This document shows positions 10,501 to 17,772 of a stretch of DNA of 36,081 nucleotides, one piece after another. The notes under the pieces are model-generated. The model saw nothing but the letters and a program-made list of their open reading frames with translations. It made no database searches and was not told the DNA's origin. The translations under genes and the position numbers were made by a program. Position 1 is the stretch's first letter. Every line of letters starts with the position of its first letter. The stretch covers positions 1-36,081 of the forward strand of contig JAPSFM010000043.1 in assembly GCA_035063885.1 (NCBI GenBank), given 5' to 3'. Source of the DNA: CAADGY01 sp900696665 (GTDB lineage Bacteria > Acidobacteriota > Terriglobia > Bryobacterales > Bryobacteraceae).

Positions 10501-10741
10501 CGATGTATTGGGGATCGCGAAAGTAGGCATCAATGACAGTTTCTTCGAGCTCGGGGGGCACTCCCTGCTTGCTACACAACTGATCTCGCGCGTGAGGGAA
10601 GCCTTCGAAGTTGAGCTTCCGTTTGCTGCATTCTTTGAATCGCCGACAGTAGCCGGGCTTGCCGGCCTCATCGAGACGGGGGAATGGAGAGCACGGAGCA
10701 CCCCTGCCGCTATGAACGAATACGAACAAGGAGAGTTATGA
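7529..10741 (+). CDS. Nonribosomal peptide synthetase, one module: C-A-PCP (Ile/Val-like)
   Basis: A 1070-residue module laid out like the 2849-5968 protein, and so similar in its C domain (EDIYELSPLQQG near the N-terminus, MDGWSLQ) that the two look like duplicates. The C-domain motif here is SHLLMDG: the first His of HHxxxDG is Ser148, while the catalytic second His (149) is kept. The A domain pocket by alignment from memory reads D-A-F-F-L-G-M-T-F-K (D662 first), close to Ile/Val-type codes, so a branched aliphatic residue is predicted. The PCP serine is Ser1012. The ATG at 7529 was chosen over an upstream in-frame start because it begins the conserved N-terminus and has GAGG nearby. The last codons (EYEQGEL) also form the AAGGAGAG ribosome site of the next gene, and the stop overlaps that start in ATGA. 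Confidence 0.94.
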   Translation: MLTASARSDEIEDIYELSPLQQGILFHTLYDPGSWVYFEQVSFPVHGRLNRNAFRQAWRRVVERHAVLRTSFYWNDLTKPLQVVHRQVETPFEERDWRGKTREEQAVMLDDFLRADRDAGFDLSHPPAFRLALFELTDVSFQCVFSFSHLLMDGWSLQTVFREVTSAYASYSLGEEPQFPPTRPYADYIAWLQEQNSSAAEAFWKRTLADFTFTASTGIERPAIRPGQQRRRYGEHWELFSAPLTAALQAFAVQHRLTLSSLMHGVWALLLGRYSGQDEVMFGSVVSGRPPELAGVESMVGLFINTIPVPARIRRDLSAAQWLEEFHTAQWEFRGHQYSSLVQIQSWSAIPAGVPLFNSLLAFENYPMSVPGEAAHQHSEVRHFQRTNYPLTLAVVPGSELQILFSYDQEHFTDDAIRRMAGHFQTMLEGIVCNAATPVHSLPLLTPEERRGLLSGNNTKTKYPRPECIHRLFEEQAARHPQAIAIDDGEEPLSYGELNRKANRLAWRLISLGAGPEQIVGISTSDPARMVAGILGILKTGAGYLPLDSDDPRERLALMIADAGARLIVTDNGVADALPTNGARLVRLETLWDGAAQPDPGNPPYHSGGESIAYAMYTSGSTGTPKAVAIPHRAISRLLLNTNYVRLTDSDRMAMQSNCSFDAATFEIWGALLHGGCLVPVKKDVTLSPWLLASKIREEGISVMFVTTALFNRLASEMPSLFGPLRYLLVGGEPAEAKYFRSVLEAGPPGCLLNMYGPTESTTFAVGYAAARVDEAAASVPIGRPISNTQVYLLDHNLQLVPVGVTGHLYLGGDGLARGYLNRPDLTAEKFIPDPFSTEAGARLYKTGDLARLLPDGNIEFAGRIDDQIKIRGFRVEPGEIEAVLASHPAVRQPVVIARREERGGTLLVAYVVPQPEAALSAMELRRFLKTRLPEYMVPAAFVVIDKVPLSPNQKVDRAALFHLGEAHPAPLESHVPPRNRMEEQLAVIWADVLGIAKVGINDSFFELGGHSLLATQLISRVREAFEVELPFAAFFESPTVAGLAGLIETGEWRARSTPAAMNEYEQGEL

Positions 10742-13700
10742 CCGCATCCGAACTGCTGAGCTATCTGCGCAGCCTGGACGTTAAGCTGTGGTTGGAAGGC
10801 GACCGCCTCCGCTATAAAGCGGTAAAGGGAGTGCTGACTCCTGCTTTGCTGGCGGACATGGCGGAGCGGAAGACGGAGCTGATCGCTCTCCTGCGCGAGG
10901 CGTTATCGGGCCAACCGTCTTTGGCGCCGCCCGTTGTGCCGGTTCCGCGCACTTCGTCTGGATTGCCGTTATCCTTTTCCCAGCAGCGGATCTGGTTTGT
11001 AGATCAACTGGCGCCCGGAAATTCCTTCTTCAATATCGACAGCGCCATTCGGCTTAAGACGCCAATTGACCCGCATATTCTTGAGCGCAGCCTCAACGAG
11101 ATTGTGCGCCGCCACGAATCGCTCCGTACAACGTTCCAACTGATCAACGATGAGCCGGCGCAGGTGGTTGCCCCGTCGCTGGAGTTGCCGCTGCCTGTCA
11201 TCGATCTCCGCCATCTGGCAACGGCTGAAAGAGAAGCCGAGGCACTGCGTATCGCGACGGAAGAATCGAGGAAACCGTTTGACTTGAGTTGTGGGCCGCT
11301 TCTGCGGACTACTCTCGTTTGGCTGGGTTACAGCGACTATGTCTTCCTTCTGACCATGCACCATATCGTGAGCGACGGATGGTCTATGGGCGTATTTTTC
11401 CAGGAGTTGAACACGCTGTATGGGGCGTTCCTTCTGGGCAGACCTTCACCACTGCCGCCCCTGGAAATTCAATACGGCGATTTCGCCGCCTGGCAGCGCC
11501 AATGGCTACGCGGAGAGGTCCTGGAACGCCAGTTGAACTACTGGAAGCAGCGGCTTCAGGACATTCCCACGCTTCAGTTGCCGACAGACCGCCCCCGGCC
11601 TGCCATGCAGACGTTCCGCGGTGCTTACCACAGCGTCACATTGTCCCCGGCGTTGACCGCGTCTCTGAAAGCACTGTGCCACAAGGAGGGCGCCACGCTG
11701 TTTATGGGGCTGCTGGCGGCGTTTCAGGCCCTGCTGTACCGTTACACCGGTCAGGATGACATCGTAGTGGGCTCCTACATCGCCAACCGGAACCGCGGCG
11801 AGATTGAGAAGCTCATCGGCTTCTTCGTGAACACACTGGTATTCCGGACGGACTGCGGCGGCGATCCTGAATTTCGAGAGCTGTTGCGGCGTGTTCGCGA
11901 AGCGGCGCTCGGGGGGTATGCCCACCAGGACGTGCCTTTCACCAAGCTCGTGGAGGAACTCGCCCCCGACCGGGACCTGAGCCGCAACCCATTATTTCAG
12001 GTGGTATTCCAGCTTTTTAATGCTCCGACGGTATCCTTGCAGGACTCGGATAGCGGGTCGCCCAACCTCACCGTGGAGCGTGGAACCGCTATCTTCGACC
12101 TTGCTCTGCACACGTTCGAAACACCCTCGGGCATTCATGCTCAGTTTGAGTACAACACCGACCTGTTCGACGCAGGAACCATCGAGCGCATGGCCGGGCA
12201 TTATGAAACCTTGCTGGAAGGGATCGCCGCCAACCCGGATCAACGGCTCGGGGCTCTGCCTCTTCTGACGCAGGTTGAACGCCGGCAACTGCTCATCGAC
12301 TGGAATCAGACGGACCGCGCATATCCCTGCGACCGCAGCATTGTCGAACAGTTTGAAACACAAGCAGCAGCGACTCCAACCGCGAGCGCGTTCCTTTGCG
12401 GCGGCCAGCGGCTCACTTACGAAGATTTGAACCGGCGCGCCAACCAGACGGCGCACTACCTGAAGAGCTTGGGGGTGGAAGCGGGATCGACGGTTGGCAT
12501 CTGCCTGGAGCGCTCACTCGATTTTGTCGTGGGGCTGCTTGCAATTTTCAAAGCAGGATGTGTCTATCTGCCTCTGGACCCGACTTATCCGCGGGAGCGC
12601 CTGGTGTTCATGCTGAAGGATGCGCATGCTGGCGCTCTGATCACAAAACGTGCTTTGCTGCCTGCCCTGGCAGAAGTTCCCAACCGCACCATCTGCCTCG
12701 ATGACGACGCCGGAGCCATAGCCAATCAAGGCTGCGATAATCCCGTCTGCACCGTCGGACCGGGCGATATGGCGTACCTGATCTATACCTCGGGATCGAC
12801 GGGCAGACCGAAGGGGGTTGCGGTAGAGCACCGGCAGATACTGAACCGGCTGGACTGGATGTGGCGGGATTATCCGTTCACTCGCGAGGAAGTTCTCAGC
12901 CAGAAGACTGCTATCAGCTTCGTGGACTCTATCTGGGAGTTCTTCGGAGGGCTGCTGCAGGGAGTGCCCGCGGCGATTATTCCGGACGCGGTGTTGAAAG
13001 ACCCCTTTGCGCTGGTGGAAGAATTGGCGGACCGCAACGTGACACGGATCTGGGTTGTGCCCTCACTCCTTCATGCGATGCTGGATACCGTTCCCGATCT
13101 TCAGCATCGGCTCCCGGCGCTCCGCTTCTGGGTGTCAAGCGGCGAGGCGCTTCCGGCGGAACTGTTTGAGCTGTTCCGCAGACAGATGCCCCATGCCACG
13201 CTTTACAACCTCTACGGCACTTCGGAGTTCTGGGACGCAACATGGTATGCGCCCGCGGAGCAAAACGGAAATGCCCGGCAGGTCCCCATCGGCCGGCCGA
13301 TTCAGAACATGCGGATTTACGTGCTCGACTCCAATGGCCAGCCCGTTCCGATTTCCGTCCCGGGAGAGTTACACGTGGGTGGAGTGGGGCTGGCGCGAGG
13401 CTATCTGAACCGGCCCGATTTGACAGCTGAGAAATTCGTTCCAAGCCCATTCGAGGGTGCAGCGCGGAGATTATACAGAACAGGCGATCTCGTTCGATAT
13501 CTCCCAGACGGCAACCTCGAATACCTGGCCCGCATGGACCAGCAGATCAAACTGAGAGGCTTTCGCATCGAGTTGGGAGAGATTGAAGCGGCGCTGCTCC
13601 AGCATCCTGGCGTGCAATCGGCCGTGGTGGATGCCCGAGCGGACGGTGCCGGTGAACCTCGCCTGGTGGCATACATTGTCCAGGATGCGCGTTACACAGG

Positions 13701-15462
13701 CGCCGGACTACAGCAGGCGAACGATTCCTGGAGCGGTGATCGGGTTCCCGAGTGGCAAGCCGTGTGGAACGAAACGTACATTCAAGCCGGCGGCGAGCAG
13801 GACCCGATGTTTAACATCTCGGGCTTCAACAGCAGCTACACTGGACGGCAGATTCCAGCGGGTGAAGTCCGTGAGTGGGTCGGGCAAGCGGTCGATCATG
13901 TACTGTCCCTCAAGCCGCGCCGGGTTCTGGAAGTCGGGTGCGGAGCTGGGCTTCTTCTCTTCCGGCTTGCGCCCCACTGCGACGAGTATTTCGGAACCGA
14001 CTTTTCGGCAGCCGCCTTGAATTATATAGAGCGGCACGCCGGGGCGATGAAAAACATACGCCTGTTTCAAAGCAATGCGGACAACTGGTCATTTCTGAAG
14101 GAAGAGAGCTTCGATCTGGTGCTTCTTCATTCGGTGATCCAGTACTTCCCCAGCATGGACTACCTGCTCCGCGTGTTGGAAGGCGCTGTAGCGGCGACGA
14201 ACCACGGCGGGAAGATTTTTCTCGGTGACGTGAGAAGCCTCCCGCTGTTGGAAGCTTTTCATGCGTCACTGGAGGCGTATCGCACCTCCGATTCGCCGCC
14301 CGCCTGCCAATTCGAGCAGCGCATGCAGAAGCGTATTGCTCTCGAACAGGAACTGGTTATCGACCCGGCCTTTTTCCCGGCGTTGAAGGAGCATCTGCCC
14401 CGTCTTACTCATGTTCAAATCAGGCCTAAACGCGGGCGGACCTGGAACGAATTCACCAAGTTCCGCTACGATGTCACGCTTCTTTTGGATCACGACAGTT
14501 TCACCCCATCGCCGCCGCCCGAATTAAAGGACTGGCGGCAGCAACGGATGTCACGGCGGGCTTTGCTGGATGAACTCAACAACCGGCCCGGAATGCTGGG
14601 GTTCAGCCGTATCCCAAACGCCCGCGTCGCGAGGGAACTCGAACTGCTGGACCGGTTGAAGAACGGGCATGAAACCGTGGCGCTGGATCTGCTAAAGTAC
14701 CAGCCGGATGAATTGTACGGCGATAGCCTCGATCCGGAAGACATTTGGAGCGTGAGTGAAAAACTTGGTTACAGCGTTTCGATGCGCTGTACGCCAGGAG
14801 AAGCGGGCTGCTTCGACATGGTCATCCGGCGGGGTTCTCCAGAGACCGGGGCCGGCGCGTTGTACTTCGAGGATACGGGCCGCGTGAAGCCCTGGACGCA
14901 GTACGCCAACAATCCATTACAGGGGATGTTTGCGCAGAATCTTGCGCCGTTGTTGCAGCAGTGGATCGGGGAGCGTCTGCCGGAGTACATGGCGCCCTCG
15001 GCCTACGTCGTCTTGGACAAGCTTCCGCTCACACCCAGCGGCAAGTTAAACAGGAGGGCCCTGCCCGAACCGGAAGCACGGCCGCGGCTGAACGGTACCT
15101 ACGTTGCCCCCCGGACCCACACCGAACGGGTACTGGCTGGCCTTTGGGCCGCGATTCTCAATACGAAGTTGATCGGGGTGAACGACAATTTCTTTACGGA
15201 TCTGGCAGGGCACTCTTTGCTCGCCACGCGCCTGATGTCCCGGGTGCGTGACACGTTCCAGATCGAGTTGCCCCTCCGGCGTTTCTTCGAAGCTCCGACC
15301 ATCTCGAGCCTGGCCGAGGCGATCGACCGGCACCTGGCGGACCCGCGTGTCGCCGGTCCTCAATCCAGAATCCCGAAGATCTCGCGCCGGGAGCGAGTGA
15401 AGATTTCGTTGCCGGACGAGGCCGTGTTTGGCGCGGCGGCGCCGGGTGAGGCGAAGATATGA
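10738..15462 (+). CDS. Nonribosomal peptide synthetase: TubC-type docking-C-A-methyltransferase-PCP
   Basis: A 1574-residue module. Residues 1-60 (ELLSYLRSLDVKLWLEGDRL) match the TubC-type N-terminal docking domain. The C domain follows (PLSFSQQRIWFVDQL; HHIVSDG at His208/His209; LCL-like). The A domain is interrupted between its A8 and A10 motifs by about 400 residues holding an S-adenosylmethionine methyltransferase (VLEVGCGAG, residues 1063-1071), the usual site of N-methyltransferase insertions. A10 (LPLTPSGKLNRRALP) and the PCP (Ser1493 in LAGHSLL) close the protein. The A4 region reads FVDSIWEF, so the residue at the position of Asp235, which normally holds the alpha-amino group, is Val729, with Asp730 next. 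The rest of the pocket is roughly W-W-V-S-L, then W/D or D/A depending on a one-residue gap. This VDW pattern is known from beta-alanine-type pockets. No thioesterase, reductase or terminal C domain follows the PCP. Confidence 0.94.
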   Translation: MTASELLSYLRSLDVKLWLEGDRLRYKAVKGVLTPALLADMAERKTELIALLREALSGQPSLAPPVVPVPRTSSGLPLSFSQQRIWFVDQLAPGNSFFNIDSAIRLKTPIDPHILERSLNEIVRRHESLRTTFQLINDEPAQVVAPSLELPLPVIDLRHLATAEREAEALRIATEESRKPFDLSCGPLLRTTLVWLGYSDYVFLLTMHHIVSDGWSMGVFFQELNTLYGAFLLGRPSPLPPLEIQYGDFAAWQRQWLRGEVLERQLNYWKQRLQDIPTLQLPTDRPRPAMQTFRGAYHSVTLSPALTASLKALCHKEGATLFMGLLAAFQALLYRYTGQDDIVVGSYIANRNRGEIEKLIGFFVNTLVFRTDCGGDPEFRELLRRVREAALGGYAHQDVPFTKLVEELAPDRDLSRNPLFQVVFQLFNAPTVSLQDSDSGSPNLTVERGTAIFDLALHTFETPSGIHAQFEYNTDLFDAGTIERMAGHYETLLEGIAANPDQRLGALPLLTQVERRQLLIDWNQTDRAYPCDRSIVEQFETQAAATPTASAFLCGGQRLTYEDLNRRANQTAHYLKSLGVEAGSTVGICLERSLDFVVGLLAIFKAGCVYLPLDPTYPRERLVFMLKDAHAGALITKRALLPALAEVPNRTICLDDDAGAIANQGCDNPVCTVGPGDMAYLIYTSGSTGRPKGVAVEHRQILNRLDWMWRDYPFTREEVLSQKTAISFVDSIWEFFGGLLQGVPAAIIPDAVLKDPFALVEELADRNVTRIWVVPSLLHAMLDTVPDLQHRLPALRFWVSSGEALPAELFELFRRQMPHATLYNLYGTSEFWDATWYAPAEQNGNARQVPIGRPIQNMRIYVLDSNGQPVPISVPGELHVGGVGLARGYLNRPDLTAEKFVPSPFEGAARRLYRTGDLVRYLPDGNLEYLARMDQQIKLRGFRIELGEIEAALLQHPGVQSAVVDARADGAGEPRLVAYIVQDARYTGAGLQQANDSWSGDRVPEWQAVWNETYIQAGGEQDPMFNISGFNSSYTGRQIPAGEVREWVGQAVDHVLSLKPRRVLEVGCGAGLLLFRLAPHCDEYFGTDFSAAALNYIERHAGAMKNIRLFQSNADNWSFLKEESFDLVLLHSVIQYFPSMDYLLRVLEGAVAATNHGGKIFLGDVRSLPLLEAFHASLEAYRTSDSPPACQFEQRMQKRIALEQELVIDPAFFPALKEHLPRLTHVQIRPKRGRTWNEFTKFRYDVTLLLDHDSFTPSPPPELKDWRQQRMSRRALLDELNNRPGMLGFSRIPNARVARELELLDRLKNGHETVALDLLKYQPDELYGDSLDPEDIWSVSEKLGYSVSMRCTPGEAGCFDMVIRRGSPETGAGALYFEDTGRVKPWTQYANNPLQGMFAQNLAPLLQQWIGERLPEYMAPSAYVVLDKLPLTPSGKLNRRALPEPEARPRLNGTYVAPRTHTERVLAGLWAAILNTKLIGVNDNFFTDLAGHSLLATRLMSRVRDTFQIELPLRRFFEAPTISSLAEAIDRHLADPRVAGPQSRIPKISRRERVKISLPDEAVFGAAAPGEAKI

Positions 15463-16751
15463 GCATCCGGCTGTCCGAGATCCGTTTTAATCACGATCCG
15501 AATTCGGCAACCAATGACGCGATCAATGTCCGCCGCAGCAATTTGCAATTCGGAAGCGTTCCGGAATGGAGAGAGGGTGTGAATGTCAGCCCGGCGGACT
15601 CCGCGGCGGCGTATGCAATCGAGGAGACCCGCGGGAGAACGATCACGATTCAGGCGCGATTCACAACGGATGAACCGGGACTTCACTCCGCACAGATTCG
15701 TGCGATCCAGCCGCCGGCGGACGAAGTGCCGTACTGGTGGCTCGGGTGGATGCTCAGCCCGTTCCTGGCATGGCCGGCGCTGCATAATTACCTGCTTTTG
15801 ATCTACATTCAACGATGGACTTTCGCGCCGCCCGCTGTTGACAACGTGCTCGGCGAAGTACGGCCGAAGGAAGTCGTATTCGGGTCCGATGGCGCGAGCG
15901 GCCAAGAGTTGTTTGAACTCCAGGGCGTGCGGATGGCTGTACAAGGTGTCGGCGCCTATCCGGTCACCTGGCGCTGGCAGTTCCGCAGGCGGGCGGAGGA
16001 GCCTTGGACAGACATCGTGGATACGCACCATCGCATCTACGTTTTACTGCGCGTGCCGCGCGCACCCTGGGAACAGGCTCCCTTCACTTCGAACAATACG
16101 CAACTGCCGTGGCTGGACGTGATGGACTACGCGTGCCTCTGGGCCTCCGGAGCTACGAGTGTGGATCAGGCAGGTTCTCAAGTGACGCGTGCCGTTTTCG
16201 ACCTTGGCCCTGAGGTGGTTTCCTATGACTGTCCAGGCGGCGGATCGAACCATTACACGGGCGTGGATGCTTTCACTCCGTTCAATTGCTCGGGATTTCT
16301 GGCGCGCCTGCGCGGCGCCGGAGGGAGCTACTATCTCAACTGCACCGATTGCGCCACCATTACTTCCACGTTCGCCAACATCCTCGGCTGCGATCTCTCG
16401 CAATCGGCCATGTTTAGCGATTTCGGGATCGGCGTTTCTTATCCCATTAACGCCGTGGTGCCCATCGGATCCAACAGTTTCGGAACGGCTTGTGGGTTCA
16501 ACTATCTCATTTTTCACGAGGTGGCATGGGCGGGTGACTGCCTGGCCGCCGACGAGGTTTTCGATGCCTGTTTTCTGGTCGACGGTGATTCCGACCCGAC
16601 ACGGCCGCCACATACACCGATGTTGCCGGCCAATATCCGGTTTGGCGAGCCGGGCGACGGCCAGTATCGCGACCGGCTTGCGGCGCCCGCCGGCCGTGCG
16701 AACTGCCAGCCGCAGCCGCTAGCAACGCGGGTCCGCAGGTGGGTAGTCTAG
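15459..16751 (+). CDS. Transglutaminase-like protein of unknown role, coupled to the NRPS
   Basis: A 430-residue protein that starts in an ATGA overlap with the last NRPS, so it is translationally coupled. I do not recognise a named family. The C-terminal third has the arrangement of a transglutaminase/papain-like triad: Cys295 or Cys298 in NCTDCATIT at the start of a helix, His353 in FHEVAW, and Asp369 in VFDACF, followed by a conserved-looking VDGDSDP. The first 280 residues hold beta-rich, Trp-rich sequence (WRWQFRRR). The region around residue 100 (WWLGWMLSPFLAWPALHNYLL) is hydrophobic but contains Pro and His, so it is not a clear membrane helix. No signal peptide is evident. Many Cys residues are present. 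In andrimid synthesis a transglutaminase-like enzyme forms an amide on carrier-bound substrates, so a release or condensation role is conceivable. The triad is read by eye and the role is inference. Confidence 0.6.
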   Translation: MSIRLSEIRFNHDPNSATNDAINVRRSNLQFGSVPEWREGVNVSPADSAAAYAIEETRGRTITIQARFTTDEPGLHSAQIRAIQPPADEVPYWWLGWMLSPFLAWPALHNYLLLIYIQRWTFAPPAVDNVLGEVRPKEVVFGSDGASGQELFELQGVRMAVQGVGAYPVTWRWQFRRRAEEPWTDIVDTHHRIYVLLRVPRAPWEQAPFTSNNTQLPWLDVMDYACLWASGATSVDQAGSQVTRAVFDLGPEVVSYDCPGGGSNHYTGVDAFTPFNCSGFLARLRGAGGSYYLNCTDCATITSTFANILGCDLSQSAMFSDFGIGVSYPINAVVPIGSNSFGTACGFNYLIFHEVAWAGDCLAADEVFDACFLVDGDSDPTRPPHTPMLPANIRFGEPGDGQYRDRLAAPAGRANCQPQPLATRVRRWVV

Positions 16752-16784
16752 ACTGTAAGGGGCAATGGGGCACGGGAGGCAATG

Positions 16785-17756
16785 ATGGACCTCAATTACT
16801 TGCAGCCGCTACAAAACCAGCACGCCTACGCGGAATGGAAAGAGAAAAACACCCTCGGTGAGGACCTGTTCGTGTGGCGATTGATTGCCACTGGAATTGA
16901 ACTGGAAGGCTGGCTAGCGGAATCGATGCGGAGGATCGAGAGCTCCAGGATTTTGACAGAGCGGGCCGCTGAAGCGGATGACCTGGAAGCCGCGGGAGCG
17001 GCCTCTACGACATTGTGGACTTGGGTTCGCCCGCGCGATAGCGGAGTGTCCGCGCTTCAGGTGCAGCACGTCCCGGCAGCCGGCCGGTCTTTTGCTCCCG
17101 GATCCAGGGCCGCCCTGCAAACAAAGAGCCCTCCCTACCTCGCGCTGACCGAAACGTTGTGGCATCCAAGTGCCGGTCCGGGCGCAGCCCTGATGAGCGT
17201 GTGGATTTACGAATGCTCATCCCGGACGGCTGCCCATCAACTTCTACTGCAATCTCTGGCTCAGTTTCAGTTGCCGGGGATGGTCCGAACGGAAGAGACC
17301 GCTGTGGGGGATGTCGCCTTCGCGCTACCCAGCGGAGCGCTCATGCTATTTGCACGAGGCAATCTGGTCGTTCTCATCCGCAACGCGGGCAGGCAGGTAG
17401 TCACGGTGATGGAACACGCGCGGCGCTTGGACGAGCAACTGATTTCGAAGCCGGAAGCCGTGAACGCGGATGCCGCACCTCAGCCGCGGAAGGTTATGTT
17501 CGCTCCCGTAGAAGCTCGCGTGAACACTCCGGTTCCCGTCCTTCTGGCCACCACGGAGCAGGATCTGCTGCAACCGCACACCCGAACGGAGCGTCTGGTG
17601 ATGTATAAGATATTTGCGCGCGGTGGGGGATTGTCTGAAGCCAACGGACAGTTGGTCTATATACCAGCGGCCAAAGGCCAGCAGGAAGTGAATGTTTTCG
17701 CGATAGATGAAGACCGGATCGCAACCCGGCAGCGGTTGCGGCTCACGGTAAAATAA
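16785..17756 (+). CDS. Unrecognised protein following the transglutaminase-like gene
   Basis: A 323-residue protein with no motif I can assign. It has no signal peptide or membrane segment, little Cys, and a middle part (GDVAFALPSG, MLFARGNLVVLIRNAG) that looks like paired beta-strands of a small alpha/beta domain. The last 80 residues (from about VNTPVPVLL) look like a second beta-rich domain. GGGAGG-type ribosome site GGGAGG at 16774-16779 favours the ATG at 16785 over the one at 16782. The gap to the upstream gene is about 30 bases and to the downstream hydrolase 16 bases, so it belongs to the same operon. It may be a partner of the transglutaminase-like protein. No function is proposed. 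Confidence 0.7.
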   Translation: MDLNYLQPLQNQHAYAEWKEKNTLGEDLFVWRLIATGIELEGWLAESMRRIESSRILTERAAEADDLEAAGAASTTLWTWVRPRDSGVSALQVQHVPAAGRSFAPGSRAALQTKSPPYLALTETLWHPSAGPGAALMSVWIYECSSRTAAHQLLLQSLAQFQLPGMVRTEETAVGDVAFALPSGALMLFARGNLVVLIRNAGRQVVTVMEHARRLDEQLISKPEAVNADAAPQPRKVMFAPVEARVNTPVPVLLATTEQDLLQPHTRTERLVMYKIFARGGGLSEANGQLVYIPAAKGQQEVNVFAIDEDRIATRQRLRLTVK

Positions 17757-17772
17757 CCCGGCAATTCGCAAA

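Noticed and set aside
15250..15462. Search for a thioesterase, reductase or terminal condensation domain at the end of the last NRPS
   Set aside because: After the PCP only about 60 residues of linker-like sequence remain, with no GxSxG or NAD-binding motif.
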